A stretch of DNA of 56,740 nucleotides, taken from Gammaproteobacteria bacterium. GTDB lineage: Bacteria > Pseudomonadota > Gammaproteobacteria > Chromatiales > Chromatiaceae. The position numbers and the translations under genes are program-made. The notes under the pieces were generated by a model. The model saw only the letters and a program-made list of their open reading frames with translations. It was not told where the DNA came from and ran no database searches. Shown here in pieces: positions 16,186 through 26,370 of this stretch. How positions within the stretch are numbered: position 1 is the first letter of the stretch; each line of letters opens with the position of its first letter. Where the stretch lies: assembly GCA_030148485.1 (NCBI GenBank), contig JASBTJ010000023.1:1-56740 (forward strand). Reading direction: 5' to 3'.

Positions 16186-18846
16186 ATGGCTTCCAAACCT
16201 GACCTCGATCCGCAGGAAACACAAGAATGGCTCGACGCGCTCGAAGGCGTGCTCGAGAACGAAGGCGCCGAGCGCGCCCATTACCTGCTGGAAAAACTGA
16301 TCGACAAGGCACGCCGATCCGGTGCCAGTCTGCCCTTCAGCGCCAATACCGCTTACCTCAATACGATTCCGCTGACACAGCAGCCGCGCTTCCCGGGCGA
16401 CAAGGCGATGGAGCGTCGTATCCGTTCCTTCGTGCGCTGGAATGCCATGGCGATGGTGGTGCAGGCCAACCGTCTGTCCACCGAGCTGGGTGGACACATT
16501 GCCTCGTTTGCCTCGAGCGCCACCTTGTACGACGTGGGTTTCAACCACTTCTACAAGGCCTACAACGATAATCAGGAAGGCGACCTGATCTTCTCCCAGG
16601 GGCACTCGGCGCCGGGTCTGTATGCCCGAGCCTTCCTGGAAGGCCGCATCACCGAGGAGCAGATGCACCGCTTCCGCCAGGAAGTGGACGGCGGCGGCCT
16701 GTCGTCCTATCCGCACCCCTGGTTGATGCCGGGGTTCTGGCAGTTCCCCACGGTGTCCATGGGTCTGGGTCCGCTGATGGCGATCTACCAGGCCCGTTTC
16801 ATGCGCTATCTGCATGATCGCGGCCTGGCCAATACCGAGGACCGCAAGGTCTGGGCCTATATGGGCGACGGCGAGATGGACGAGCCGGAATCCCTGGGCG
16901 CGATTTCGTTGGCCTCGCGCGAGCGGCTGGACAACCTGGTGTTCGTCATCAACTGCAACCTGCAGCGCCTGGATGGCCCGGTGCGCGGCAATGGCAAGAT
17001 CATTCAGGAAATGGAAGCCAACTTCCGTGGTGCCGGTTGGAACGTCATCAAGGTGGTTTGGGGCGGCTACTGGGATCCATTGCTGGCCCGTGATACCGAC
17101 GGTCTGTTGCAAAAGCGCATGGAGGAGACGCTGGACGGCGACTACCAGACCTACAAGGCCAAGGGCGGTGCCTACACCAGCGAGCACTTCTTCGGAAAAT
17201 ATCCGGAGCTGGCCGAGATGGTCGCCAACATGTCCGACGAAGACATCTGGCGTCTGAACCGCGGCGGGCATGACCCCGCCAAGGTGTTCGCTGCCTACGA
17301 TGCGGCGGTCAAGCATAAGGGACAACCCACCGTGATCCTGGCCAAGACCGTCAAGGGCTACGGCATGGGCGAGGCGGGTGAGGGCCAGAACATCACCCAC
17401 CAGCAGAAGAAGATGGGTGAAGAGGCGCTCAAGCACTTCCGCGATCGTTTCAATATTCCCATCCCGGACGACCAGATCAGCTCGGCACCGTTCTTCAAGC
17501 CGCCCGCCGACAGTCCGGAGATGAAATACCTGCACGAGCGTCGTCAGGAACTGGGCGGCTATGTGCCGTCCCGTCGCACCAAGTTTCCCAAGCTGACGGT
17601 GCCCAAGCTGGACGTCTTCAAGGCACTGCTGGACAGCTCCGGCGAACGCGAGTTGTCCACCACCATGGCCTTCGTGCGGGTGCTCACCAGCGTGCTGCGC
17701 GACAAGGAGATCGGCAAGTTCGTGGTGCCCATCGTGCCCGATGAGGCGCGTACCTTCGGCATGGAAGGCATGTTCCGCCAGCTGGGTATCTATTCCTCGG
17801 TCGGTCAGCTGTACACGCCGATGGATTCGGACCAGGTGATGTACTACCGCGAGGACAAGAAGGGCCAGATCCTGCAGGAAGGCATCAACGAGGCCGGCGC
17901 CATGTCGTCGTGGATCGCCGCGGCCACCTCGTACGCCAACCACGGGGTCACCATGATCCCGTTCTACATCTATTACTCCATGTTCGGCTTCCAGCGCGTC
18001 GGCGACCTGATCTGGGCCGCCGGCGACATGCAGGCCAAGGGCTTCCTGCTCGGCGGTACCGCCGGCCGGACCACCCTGGCCGGCGAAGGCCTGCAACACC
18101 AGGACGGTCACAGCCATCTGCAGGCGGCGACCATCCCGAACTGCCGCGCCTACGACCCGACCTTCGCCTATGAACTGGCGGTGATCGTGCAGGATGGCAT
18201 GAAGCGCATGTACGAGGACCAGGAGAATATCTTCTACTACCTCACCGTGATGAACGAGAACTATGCCCACCCGGCCATGCCGGAAGGCGTGGAAGACGGC
18301 ATCGTGCGCGGCATGTATCAATTCAAGGTCGGCTCGCGCAAGAAGAAACGCGTGCAACTGATGGGCTCCGGTACCATCCTGCGCGAGGTCATCGAAGCGG
18401 CCGAGCTGTTGGAGAACGACTGGAACGTGGCCGCCGACGTGTGGTCTGTCACCAGCTTCACCGAGTTGCGCCGTGACGGGATCGACGTCGATCGCTGGAA
18501 CATGCTGCACCCGCTGGAGAAGAAGCCGCGCGTGCCCTATGTGACCCAGACCCTGGCCGACGCCAAGGGCCCGGCGATTGCCGCCACCGACTACATGCGG
18601 GCCTTCGCCGAGCAGATTCGACCGCACCTCGGTGATCGGACTTACGTCACCCTGGGCACCGACGGTTATGGTCGTTCGGACATGCGTGCGCAGCTGCGCA
18701 AGTTCTTCGAGGTCAACCGCTACTACGTGGTGGTCGCGGCGCTCAAGGCACTGGCGGACGACGGCGAGATCGAGCCCAGCGTGGTCGCGCAGGCCATCAA
18801 GGCCTACAAGATCGATCCGGACAAACCCAACCCGACCACCGTATAA
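16186..18846 (+). CDS. aceE: Pyruvate dehydrogenase E1 component (homodimeric type)
   Basis: E1 decarboxylates pyruvate with thiamine diphosphate and passes acetyl to E2. The 886-residue length and single-chain architecture match AceE. Motifs include GHSAPGLYARAFLEGRITEE, the TPP/Mg site YMGDGEMDEPESLGA with VINCNLQRLDGPV, and the C-terminal VTLGTDGYGRSD. GAGG lies 6 bp before the ATG. It heads an operon with aceF (16-bp gap) and lpdA. Upstream are two tandem repeats and an AT-rich stretch. Confidence 0.96.
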   Translation: MASKPDLDPQETQEWLDALEGVLENEGAERAHYLLEKLIDKARRSGASLPFSANTAYLNTIPLTQQPRFPGDKAMERRIRSFVRWNAMAMVVQANRLSTELGGHIASFASSATLYDVGFNHFYKAYNDNQEGDLIFSQGHSAPGLYARAFLEGRITEEQMHRFRQEVDGGGLSSYPHPWLMPGFWQFPTVSMGLGPLMAIYQARFMRYLHDRGLANTEDRKVWAYMGDGEMDEPESLGAISLASRERLDNLVFVINCNLQRLDGPVRGNGKIIQEMEANFRGAGWNVIKVVWGGYWDPLLARDTDGLLQKRMEETLDGDYQTYKAKGGAYTSEHFFGKYPELAEMVANMSDEDIWRLNRGGHDPAKVFAAYDAAVKHKGQPTVILAKTVKGYGMGEAGEGQNITHQQKKMGEEALKHFRDRFNIPIPDDQISSAPFFKPPADSPEMKYLHERRQELGGYVPSRRTKFPKLTVPKLDVFKALLDSSGERELSTTMAFVRVLTSVLRDKEIGKFVVPIVPDEARTFGMEGMFRQLGIYSSVGQLYTPMDSDQVMYYREDKKGQILQEGINEAGAMSSWIAAATSYANHGVTMIPFYIYYSMFGFQRVGDLIWAAGDMQAKGFLLGGTAGRTTLAGEGLQHQDGHSHLQAATIPNCRAYDPTFAYELAVIVQDGMKRMYEDQENIFYYLTVMNENYAHPAMPEGVEDGIVRGMYQFKVGSRKKKRVQLMGSGTILREVIEAAELLENDWNVAADVWSVTSFTELRRDGIDVDRWNMLHPLEKKPRVPYVTQTLADAKGPAIAATDYMRAFAEQIRPHLGDRTYVTLGTDGYGRSDMRAQLRKFFEVNRYYVVVAALKALADDGEIEPSVVAQAIKAYKIDPDKPNPTTV

Positions 18847-18862
18847 GGCGGGGGAGAGCACA

Positions 18863-20197
18863 GTGGGAACCATTACCGAAGTTTTCCTGCCCGACCTGGG
18901 CGACTTCAGCGATGTCGACGTTGTCGAGGTCCTGGTCAAACCGGGCGACAAGATCCAGTCCGAGGACTCGATCATCAGCCTGGAAAGTGAAAAGGCCACC
19001 ATGGAGATCCCTTCGCCCTATGACGGCGAGGTGAAGGAGGTCAAGGTCAGCGTCGGCGACAAGGTCAGTCAAGGTGCGCTGATCCTGGTCATGGACGTGG
19101 AAGAGGCCGCGGAGCAGGCCGAGGACGTGATCGACGATGAGCCGGCCGCCGCGGCCTCGGCGCCGCCGCCCATGCCGCCGAGCGAGCCTGCCCCAGCACC
19201 GGCGGCTGAGCCCGCGCCACGTGCCTACGGTGAAAAAGAACCCCAGCCGCGCCCGGTCATCGCCACCCCGGCGGATGCCCCGAAAGGCAAGGCGCACGCC
19301 AGTCCGGCGGTGCGTCGTTTCGCCCGCGAACTGGGCGTCGACCTGATGCGCGTACCGGGTACCGGCAGCAAGGGCCGTATCACCAAGGACGACGTGCAGA
19401 ATTTCGTCAAGCAAGCCCTGTCCGGCGGTGCCGGCGCACCGGCCGCGGGCGGTGCGCCACTGAATCTGCCCGCCGCGCCTGAAATCGATTTCAGCAAGTT
19501 CGGCGACACCGAAACCCAGCCGCTGGGCCGCATCAAGAAGATCAGCGGCGCCCACCTGCACCGCAGCTGGATCACCGTGCCGCACGTCACCCAGTTCGAC
19601 GAGGCGGACATCACCGAGTTGGAGGCCTTCCGCAAGGGTCAGAAGGACGCCGCCGCCAAGCAGGAGCTGAAGCTCACCTTCATGCCTTTCCTGCTCAAGG
19701 CCGTCGCCGCGGCGCTCAAGGAATTCCCCCAGTTCAACAGCTAGCTGTCGCCGGACGGTGAAAGCCTGATTCTGAAGAAGTACATCAACATCGGCGTTGC
19801 CGTGGATACGCCCAATGGTCTGCTGGTCCCGGTGGTGAAGGACGTCGACAACAAGGGTGTGTTCGAGCTGGCTGCCGATCTGATGGAGATATCCGGCAAG
19901 GCCCGCGCCGGCAAGCTGGCACCGGGCGACATGCAGGGCGGCTGTATCTCCATCTCCAGCCTGGGCGGTATCGGCGGGACCCAGTTCACGCCCATCGTCA
20001 ACGCGCCCGAGGTGGCGATCCTGGGTGTCTCGCGGGCCGAGATGAAGCCCAAATGGAACGGCAAGGATTTCGAACCGCGGCTGATGATGCCCTTCAGCCT
20101 GTCCTATGATCACCGGGTGATCGATGGGGCGGAGGGTGTGCGCTTCACCACCTTCCTGAATGGCCTGCTGAGCGACATTCGCAAGCTGGTGCTGTAA
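18863..20197 (+). pseudogene. aceF: Pyruvate dehydrogenase E2 (dihydrolipoamide acetyltransferase), interrupted by in-frame TAG
   Basis: Read from GTG 18863 (GGGGGAG ribosome site). A lipoyl domain with ESEKATMEIP (Lys44) is followed by an Ala/Pro linker, a subunit-binding domain (SPAVRRFARELGVDLMRVPG) and the acyltransferase domain. At 19742-19744 the frame reads FPQFNS-TAG-LSPDGES. It then continues uninterrupted in the same frame to TAA 20197, including the catalytic [14 protein letters not shown]. Homologues such as E. coli have Ser at this point, so a single TCG-to-TAG change explains it. Termination gives 293 residues without the active site; read-through gives 444. A true mutation, suppression or sequencing error are all possible. 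Confidence 0.85.
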
Positions 20198-20252
20198 TTT
20201 CAGCTGACCCGGCCGTTGGCTGGTTGTCGGGTAAACGAACAAGGACAACACG

Positions 20253-21998
20253 ATGAGCAAAACCATCGACGTGACCCTGCCGGATATCGGTGACTTCCCT
20301 TCCGTGGACATCATCGAGGTGCTGGTGGCGGAAGGCGATGAGATCGCCAAAGAGGATTCCATCGTCACCCTGGAAAGCGACAAGGCGACCATGGAGATCC
20401 CGTCGCCCGCATCCGGCAAGGTCAAGCAGCTGGCGGTGAAGGTAGGCGACAAGGTGTCGAAGGGCGACCTGCTGCTGACCCTGGAAGCCGAAGGCCAGAG
20501 CACGGCGGCATCGCCCGCCGAGGCCGAGCCGCCGGCCGCCGAACCCGCGCCGGCCGCCAAGGCGATCCCCGCCGGCGGTGTCGCGGACATCCGCTGCGAG
20601 GTGCTGGTGCTGGGTGCGGGGCCCGGCGGCTATACCGCCGCCTTCCGTGCCGCCGACCTCGGCAAGAAAGTGGTTCTGGTGGAGCGTTACAGTGACTTGG
20701 GTGGTGTCTGCCTGAACGTCGGCTGCATCCCGTCCAAGGCTCTGCTGCACACGGCTGACATCATCAACGAGGCCGCGGAACTGACCCACATGGGCGTCAA
20801 GTTCACCAAGCCGAAGGTCGATTTGCACGCTATGCGTGCCGGTAAGGACAAGGTGGTCAAGAAGCTCACTGGCGGTCTTGGCGCACTGGCCAAGCAGCGT
20901 AAGGTGCAGGTGGTGACCGGTGTCGGCCAGTTTGCTGGTCCCAATCTGTTGTCGGTGAAAACCGCAGACGGCCAGACCGCCGTGGAATTTGAAAACTGCA
21001 TCATCGCCTGTGGTTCCAGCGCGGTGCAGATTCCCGGCTTCCCCAACGACGATCCGCGCCTGATCGACTCCACCGGGGCGTTGCAACTGGAAGACATACC
21101 CAAGTCGATGCTGATCGTCGGCGGCGGAATCATCGGTCTGGAGATGGCTACGGTTTATGCCACGCTGGGTTCGAAGATCGATATCGTCGAGCTTCAAGAC
21201 GGTTTGATCCCCGGTTGCGACAAGGACCTGGTCCGCCCGCTGCAAAAACGTTTGAGCTCGCAAGTGGAAAACATCTACCTGGGCACCAAGGTGAACGAGA
21301 TCAAGGCCGAGAAAAAAGGCCTGACTGCGGTGTTCGAGGGTAAAGGTGCGCCGGATTCCGCCACCTATGACAAGATCCTGGTGGCCGTCGGCCGTCGTCC
21401 CAACGGCAAGCAGATCAATGCCGACGCGGCGGGTGTGACCGTGGACGCGCGCGGTTTCATCCCGGTCGACCAGCACATGCGTACCAATGTGCCCCATATC
21501 TATGCCATCGGTGATGTGGTGGGCAATCCCATGCTTGCGCACAAGGCGACGCACGAGGCCAAGGTCGCCGCCGAGGTGATCTGCGGTCATCCCGCGTTGT
21601 TCGATCCCATGACCATCCCGTCGGTGGCCTATACCGATCCGGAAGTGGCCTGGATGGGGCTGACCGAAACCGAGGCGAAGGAGAAAGGCATCGAGGTGGA
21701 GAAGGGCGTCTTCCCCTGGGCGGCGTCCGGTCGTGCACTGGGTATCGGCCGCGAAGAGGGCATGACCAAGCTGCTGTTCGACGCCAAGACCAAGCGCATC
21801 CTCGGTGCCGGTATCGTCGGCAAGAACGCCGGTGAACTGATTGGTGAGGCGGTGCTGGCGCTGGAGATGGGCGCGGATATGGAAGATATCGGGCTGACCA
21901 TCCATCCGCACCCGACCCTGAACGAGACCCTTTGTTTTGCGGCGGAAATGGCGGAAGGCAGCATCACCGACCTGATGCCGCCCAGAAAGCGCAAATAG
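20253..21998 (+). CDS. lpdA: Dihydrolipoamide dehydrogenase (E3) with N-terminal lipoyl domain
   Basis: E3 reoxidises the lipoyl groups of E2 with FAD and NAD+. Residues 1-80 are an extra lipoyl domain (ESDKATMEIP, Lys44) and a Pro/Ala linker. The flavoprotein follows, with the FAD site VLVLGAGPGGYTAAFRAADL, the redox disulfide GGVCLNVGCIPSK, the NAD site LIVGGGIIGLEMA, AIGDVVGNPMLAHKA and the C-terminal active-site HPHPTLNE. At 581 residues it matches lipoyl-E3 forms. GGAC-type spacing before ATG 20253 is weak. A T-rich terminator follows. Confidence 0.95.
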   Translation: MSKTIDVTLPDIGDFPSVDIIEVLVAEGDEIAKEDSIVTLESDKATMEIPSPASGKVKQLAVKVGDKVSKGDLLLTLEAEGQSTAASPAEAEPPAAEPAPAAKAIPAGGVADIRCEVLVLGAGPGGYTAAFRAADLGKKVVLVERYSDLGGVCLNVGCIPSKALLHTADIINEAAELTHMGVKFTKPKVDLHAMRAGKDKVVKKLTGGLGALAKQRKVQVVTGVGQFAGPNLLSVKTADGQTAVEFENCIIACGSSAVQIPGFPNDDPRLIDSTGALQLEDIPKSMLIVGGGIIGLEMATVYATLGSKIDIVELQDGLIPGCDKDLVRPLQKRLSSQVENIYLGTKVNEIKAEKKGLTAVFEGKGAPDSATYDKILVAVGRRPNGKQINADAAGVTVDARGFIPVDQHMRTNVPHIYAIGDVVGNPMLAHKATHEAKVAAEVICGHPALFDPMTIPSVAYTDPEVAWMGLTETEAKEKGIEVEKGVFPWAASGRALGIGREEGMTKLLFDAKTKRILGAGIVGKNAGELIGEAVLALEMGADMEDIGLTIHPHPTLNETLCFAAEMAEGSITDLMPPRKRK

Positions 21999-22029
21999 CA
22001 TCTGCTGCCGATGACGGATGGCAATCAGG

Positions 22030-22056
22030 ACCCGGCCCAGGTGGCCGGGTTTTTTT
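22030..22056 (+). terminator. Rho-independent terminator of aceE-aceF-lpdA
   Basis: ACCCGGCC-CAGGT-GGCCGGGT forms an 8-bp GC-rich stem followed directly by a run of seven T. It lies about 30 bp after the lpdA stop. Confidence 0.92.
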
Positions 22057-22293
22057 GCCGTGCACAAACCGGCATGCTTCGCATACCCGGCGTTCGGACC
22101 TGCGCGAAGGGGTTGACCTCGGGCGCCACGCGCCAACGGATAGTGTGCCCGAAGGCGTCTGTGGGCAGCTTCAGTCGCATCGATGATTATTCTTGGTGCG
22201 CATGTGCATGGCTTGCCAAGAAGACAAAATATCAAAAGATAGTCGCTTTATTTCTGATCTTTAAGATTCTGTTTAGGAATCGCCCGCGCCGAG

Positions 22294-22323
22294 ATGTCAT
22301 GGCGCTTTTAACAGAACTGTCAT
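22294..22323 (+). promoter_or_regulatory. Putative PhoB-binding region of pstS
   Basis: ATGTCAT (22294-22300) and CTGTCAT (22317-22323) match the PhoB half-site CTGTCAT and are 23 bp apart, about two helical turns. A poorer repeat (TTTTAAC) lies at the intermediate 11-bp step. A Pho box is expected before pstS. The matches are short, the spacing is not the classic 11 bp, and no clear -10 is visible. Confidence 0.4.
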
Positions 22324-22334
22324 GGTCCGGGCCT

Positions 22335-22352
22335 AGCGTGGATAGCCACGCT
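22335..22352 (+). other. Leader hairpin upstream of pstS
   Basis: AGCGTGG-ATAG-CCACGCT forms a perfect 7-bp stem about 80 bp upstream of the pstS ATG, just after the putative Pho box. It may lie in the 5' leader and affect mRNA stability. The remainder of the 432-bp lpdA-pstS gap has no gene. Confidence 0.4.
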
Positions 22353-22430
22353 GAGCCGCGGTTGCGCGCCCAGCCTGTCGCCGGCGAGCCGGTGGTCGCG
22401 AATGAACCGACTGATTCGAAGGAGTCCGTG

Positions 22431-23507
22431 ATGTGTAAGCAGATTGCCAAGCGCGTGTTACTCGGTGTGGCGGGTTTGTCCCTGGCGGTGGCCGGATTTA
22501 CGCAGGCCGCTCAGGTCACCGAGATTTCCGGTGCCGGCGCCACCTTTCCGTACCCTGTGTACGCCAAGTGGGCCGAGGCCTATGCCGCCAAGACCGGGGT
22601 GAAAATGAACTACCAGTCCATCGGTTCCGGCGGCGGTATCAAACAGATCAAGGCCAAGACCGTGGATTTCGGCGCGTCGGACGCGCCACTCAAACCCGCA
22701 GAGCTGGACAAGGCCGGCCTGATGCAGTTCCCAATGGTCATGGGTGGCGTGGTGCCCGTGGTCAATGTGCCGGGCGTGCAGCCGGGCAACCTCAAACTGA
22801 GCGGGGCCGTGTTGGCGGAGATATTCCTCGGCGAGATCAAGCAGTGGGATGACCCACGCATCGGCACGCTTAACCCGGGCGTGAAGCTGCCGCACAGCGC
22901 CATCACCGTGGTGCACCGGGCCGATGGCTCGGGGACCACCTGGATATTCACCAATTACCTGTCCAAGGTGAGTCGGGGTTGGTCGAGCAAGGTGGGTAAC
23001 AACAAATCGGTTGCCTGGCCTGTGGGTGTCGGCGGCAAGGGTAACGAGGGCGTCGCCTCGTATGTCGGGCGCATCAAGGGTGCCATCGGCTACGTGGAGT
23101 ACGCCTATGCCTTGCAAAACCACATGAGCTACGCGCAGCTGCGCAACCAGGCCGGTCAGTTTGTGTCGCCCACCAGCGCGACCTTCCAGGCGGCTGCCGC
23201 CAACGCCGACTGGGGGCATGCGCCGGGTTTCTACATGGTGCTGACCGATCAGCCGGGCGAACAGAGTTGGCCCATCACCGGCGCCACGTTCATCCTGGTC
23301 TACAAGACCCAGGCAAAACCGGCAACGGGCGCGGCGGTGCTGAACTTCTTCGACTGGGCTTATCACAACGGTGACGGCATGGCGCAGCAGTTGGATTATG
23401 TGCCGATGCCGGCAAGCGTGGTCAGTCTGGTGGAGAAGACCTGGTCGAAGGAGATCCATGATGCGGACAAGCATGCGGTGTGGTCCGTGAACATGGCCGC
23501 CCGCTGA
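22431..23507 (+). CDS. pstS: Periplasmic phosphate-binding protein PstS
   Basis: PstS captures phosphate for the high-affinity Pst ABC transporter. A signal peptide (KRVLLGVAGLSLAVAGFTQAA) precedes QVTEISGAGATFPYPVYAKW. Ligand loops include YQSIGSGGGIKQI, VDFGASDAPL and VHRADGSGTTWIFTNYL. The frame is open upstream to 22011, but GGAG before ATG 22431 and the signal peptide fix the start. 358 residues is normal. It heads pstSCAB. Confidence 0.96.
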   Translation: MCKQIAKRVLLGVAGLSLAVAGFTQAAQVTEISGAGATFPYPVYAKWAEAYAAKTGVKMNYQSIGSGGGIKQIKAKTVDFGASDAPLKPAELDKAGLMQFPMVMGGVVPVVNVPGVQPGNLKLSGAVLAEIFLGEIKQWDDPRIGTLNPGVKLPHSAITVVHRADGSGTTWIFTNYLSKVSRGWSSKVGNNKSVAWPVGVGGKGNEGVASYVGRIKGAIGYVEYAYALQNHMSYAQLRNQAGQFVSPTSATFQAAAANADWGHAPGFYMVLTDQPGEQSWPITGATFILVYKTQAKPATGAAVLNFFDWAYHNGDGMAQQLDYVPMPASVVSLVEKTWSKEIHDADKHAVWSVNMAAR

Positions 23508-23521
23508 CGCGGTGCACGCCT

Positions 23522-23541
23522 GCCGGGCCGGACGGCCCGGC
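23522..23541 (+). other. Intergenic hairpin between pstS and pstC
   Basis: GCCGGGCC-GGAC-GGCCCGGC is a perfect 8-bp GC-only stem without T-run in the 100-bp gap between pstS and pstC. Hairpins here commonly stabilise the binding-protein mRNA and reduce expression of the membrane genes. That role is inferred. Confidence 0.6.
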
Positions 23542-23607
23542 GTCCTTGCGGCGAGGTAGCTGCCACCGGTGGCTCCCTCGCCGACTCGTTTGCTGAGGAG
23601 AGGTGGG

Positions 23608-24582
23608 GTGTCCCTGGTATCCACGACCGAGCATACGCGGCTGCTGCTACGACGCGGTTTGCGCATCGACGGACTGTTTCACGGCTTGTCCGCCGCCGCT
23701 GCGGTGCTGGTGTTGCTGGTGGTATTCGGTGTATTGGCGGCCTTGTTGCTTGGGGCTCTGCCGGCGCTGCAGCGTTTCGGGTTCGGCTTTCTGATCAGCG
23801 ATGCGTGGAATCCGGTCACCGATGATTTCGGCGCCCTGGTGGCGGTGTTCGGGACGCTGGTCACGTCGGCCATCGCCTTGTGCATCGCCGTGCCCATCAG
23901 TTTCGGCATCGCCCTGTTCATTACCCAGCTGGCCCCGGCATGGTTGAAGCAGCCGGTGGCGACTGCGGTGGAGTTGCTGGCCGCCATCCCCAGCATCATC
24001 TACGGTATGTGGGGGCTGTTCGTGTTCGCTCCCCGCTTTGCCGGTCACGTGCAGCCCTGGATCACGGATCATCTGGGGCAATGGCCTTTGCTCGGCCCGC
24101 TGTTCCAGGGGCCGCCGATGGGCATCGGCATGTTCACCGCGGGGCTGATCCTGGCCATCATGGTGATCCCCTTCATCGCGGCAGTCATGCGCGACGTGTT
24201 CGACATCGTGCCCGCGGTGCTGAAAGAGTCGGCCTACGGGCTGGGTGCCACCACCTGGGAAGTGGTGTGGCAGGTGGTGCTGCCCTATACCCGCAGCGCC
24301 GTGATTGGCGGGGTGATGTTGGGGCTGGGGCGCGCCCTGGGCGAGACCATGGCGGTCACCTTCGTGATCGGCAACGCGCAACGTCTGGATGCGTCATTGT
24401 TCATGCCCGGAAGCACCATCGCCTCCACCTTGGCGAACGAATTCACCGAGGCCACCGGTGAGCTGCATACCGCGTCGTTGATTGCGCTCGGGTTGATCCT
24501 GTTCTTGATCACCTTCGTGGTACTCGCACTGGCGCGGTTGATGCTGTTGCGCTTGGCGAGCCGACAGGGGACGGTCGGATGA
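23608..24582 (+). CDS. pstC: Phosphate ABC transporter permease PstC
   Basis: PstC is one of two membrane subunits of the Pst importer. Six hydrophobic segments are visible. The permease EAA-loop region reads [20 protein letters not shown], followed by [20 protein letters not shown] 23608, 7 bp after AGGAG, is preferred to the ATG-like opening at 23569. 324 residues is typical. It overlaps pstA by ATGA. Confidence 0.94.
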   Translation: MSLVSTTEHTRLLLRRGLRIDGLFHGLSAAAAVLVLLVVFGVLAALLLGALPALQRFGFGFLISDAWNPVTDDFGALVAVFGTLVTSAIALCIAVPISFGIALFITQLAPAWLKQPVATAVELLAAIPSIIYGMWGLFVFAPRFAGHVQPWITDHLGQWPLLGPLFQGPPMGIGMFTAGLILAIMVIPFIAAVMRDVFDIVPAVLKESAYGLGATTWEVVWQVVLPYTRSAVIGGVMLGLGRALGETMAVTFVIGNAQRLDASLFMPGSTIASTLANEFTEATGELHTASLIALGLILFLITFVVLALARLMLLRLASRQGTVG

Positions 24583-25433
24583 GAGCTGCCGTCGATTTGT
24601 TTGTCCGGCGCCGAATGGTCAACGCCCTTAACCTGGGGTTGGCGGTGGCCGCGACCCTATTCGGTCTGTTCTGGCTGGTCTGGTTGCTGTGGACATTGCT
24701 TGCCAACGGATTGCCCTGGCTGAACCTGACCGTGTTCACCCAGATCACGCCACCACCCGGTAGCGCCGGCGGATTGCGCAATGCCATTGTCGGTAGCCTG
24801 ATGGTCACGGCCATTGGCGTGGCGCTGGGCACGCCTTTGGGCATTCTTGCCGCCACCTATCTGTCGGAGTTCGGGCGAGCGTCGCGATTGACGCCCGTGG
24901 TGCGCTTCGTCAACGACATCCTGCTCAGTGCGCCGTCCATCATATTGGGCGTATTCGTGTATGAAGTCGTGGTGTTGCGCATGGGGCATTTCTCTGCCCT
25001 GGCCGGCGGTCTGGCGTTGGCCTTGATCATGTTGCCGGTGGTGGTGAGAACCACCGAGGATATGTTGCGATTGGTGCCCGACCGCATGCGCGAAGCCGCG
25101 GCGGCATTGGGCGCGCCGCGCTGGAAGGTGGTCACGCTGGTGGTCTATCGCGCCGCGCGTGCCGGCATTGTCACCGGCATCCTGCTTGGGCTGGCGCGCA
25201 TCAGCGGCGAGACGGCACCGTTGTTGTTCACCGCGCTGAACAACCAGTTCGACAGTACCAGCCTGGACAAGCCCATCGCTAATCTGCCGGTGGTGATCTT
25301 CCAGTTCGCCATGAGTCCGTACGCGGACTGGCATCATCTGGCCTGGGCCGGCGCCTTGCTGATCACCCTGGCCATACTGCTCTTGAACATCTTGGCGCGC
25401 CTGTTGCTGCGCGCAATCAGATCAGGTCGTTGA
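24579..25433 (+). CDS. pstA: Phosphate ABC transporter permease PstA
   Basis: PstA is the second membrane subunit. It has six hydrophobic segments; [20 protein letters not shown] and the EAA-type loop [20 protein letters not shown], followed by [16 protein letters not shown], are diagnostic. 284 residues is normal. The start overlaps the pstC stop, and pstB begins 3 bp after the pstA stop. Confidence 0.95.
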   Translation: MRAAVDLFVRRRMVNALNLGLAVAATLFGLFWLVWLLWTLLANGLPWLNLTVFTQITPPPGSAGGLRNAIVGSLMVTAIGVALGTPLGILAATYLSEFGRASRLTPVVRFVNDILLSAPSIILGVFVYEVVVLRMGHFSALAGGLALALIMLPVVVRTTEDMLRLVPDRMREAAAALGAPRWKVVTLVVYRAARAGIVTGILLGLARISGETAPLLFTALNNQFDSTSLDKPIANLPVVIFQFAMSPYADWHHLAWAGALLITLAILLLNILARLLLRAIRSGR

Positions 25434-25436
25434 ACC

Positions 25437-26291
25437 ATGACGGAAATACCCACGCTAACCTATCCCAACGGCCTGCATGCTACCCAGGGCAGCCAGCGCG
25501 GTGCGCTGCACGGGCTGACCCGGCCGACCGCAGTGTCGGACACCAAGATCGCGGTCAGGGAGCTGGATTTCCATTACGGCGGCTACCAGGCGTTGAAGGG
25601 TATCAGTCTGGACATCCCGGCGCGGCAGGTCACCGCCTTCATCGGTCCGTCCGGCTGCGGCAAGTCCACCTTGCTTCGCGTGTTCAATCGCATCTACGAG
25701 CTGTATCCGGGCCAGCGAGCCAGTGGCAGCGTGCAGCTCGATGGGGGTGACATCTTTGCCCGTGAACAACACCCGAATCAGCTGCGGGCGAAGGTGGGGA
25801 TGGTGTTCCAGCAACCCACGCCCTTTCCCATGACGGTTTACGACAACATTGCATTCGGGGTGCGCATGTACGAGCGCCTGTCCCGCGCGCGCATGGCTGA
25901 ACGTGTCGAGTGGGCACTGCGCAAGGCCGCACTGTGGGATGAGGTGAAAGACAAATTGCGTCAAACGGGCACTGCGTTGTCCGGCGGCCAGCAGCAGCGT
26001 CTGTGTATCGCCCGGGCCATCGCGGTGAAACCGGAGGTGTTGTTGTTGGACGAGCCGGCTTCCGCGCTGGATCCGGTGTCCACCCTGAAGATCGAAGAGC
26101 TGATAACCGAACTCAAGCGCGACTACACCATCGCTGTCGTCACGCACAACATGCAGCAGGCCGCCAGGGTGTCCGACTATACCGCGTTCATGTACCTGGG
26201 CGAGCTGATCGAATTCGGCGATACCCGCACCCTGTTCACCCAGCCGGCCCAGCAGGCGACCGAAGACTACATCACCGGGCGGTTTGGTTGA
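25437..26291 (+). CDS. pstB: Phosphate ABC transporter ATP-binding protein PstB
   Basis: PstB energises phosphate import. It shows Walker [13 protein letters not shown], the Q-loop region [20 protein letters not shown], the signature [17 protein letters not shown], Walker [16 protein letters not shown] and the switch His in VTHNMQQA. The N-terminus has about 30 extra residues before the conserved [13 protein letters not shown]. 284 residues. No phoU follows, although pstB is usually followed by it. Confidence 0.96.
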   Translation: MTEIPTLTYPNGLHATQGSQRGALHGLTRPTAVSDTKIAVRELDFHYGGYQALKGISLDIPARQVTAFIGPSGCGKSTLLRVFNRIYELYPGQRASGSVQLDGGDIFAREQHPNQLRAKVGMVFQQPTPFPMTVYDNIAFGVRMYERLSRARMAERVEWALRKAALWDEVKDKLRQTGTALSGGQQQRLCIARAIAVKPEVLLLDEPASALDPVSTLKIEELITELKRDYTIAVVTHNMQQAARVSDYTAFMYLGELIEFGDTRTLFTQPAQQATEDYITGRFG

Positions 26292-26336
26292 CGAGGTTTT
26301 CGCCGCGTCCAGTGGAGTTCATGTGCAGTCTGTAAA

Positions 26337-26370
26337 ATCGGGCCCCTCGCCAGTTGGCGGTTCGCCCGAT
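26337..26370 (+). terminator. Nested hairpin downstream of pstB
   Basis: ATCGGGC...GCCCGAT encloses CGCCA-GT-TGGCG, giving a two-tier stem-loop 46 bp after the pstB stop. No T-run follows, so it may be a Rho-dependent end or an RNA-protecting structure rather than a classic intrinsic terminator. Confidence 0.5.

Noticed and set aside
16117..19002. 961-codon minus-strand frame opposite aceE
   Set aside because: Shadow of aceE; no ribosome site and no recognisable domain.
19742..19744. TAG as pyrrolysine or other programmed recoding
   Set aside because: No downstream recoding element was seen, and the position is an ordinary Ser in homologues, so a point mutation or error is simpler.
20145..22235. 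696-codon minus-strand frame opposite lpdA
   Set aside because: Shadow of lpdA that also crosses its terminator.
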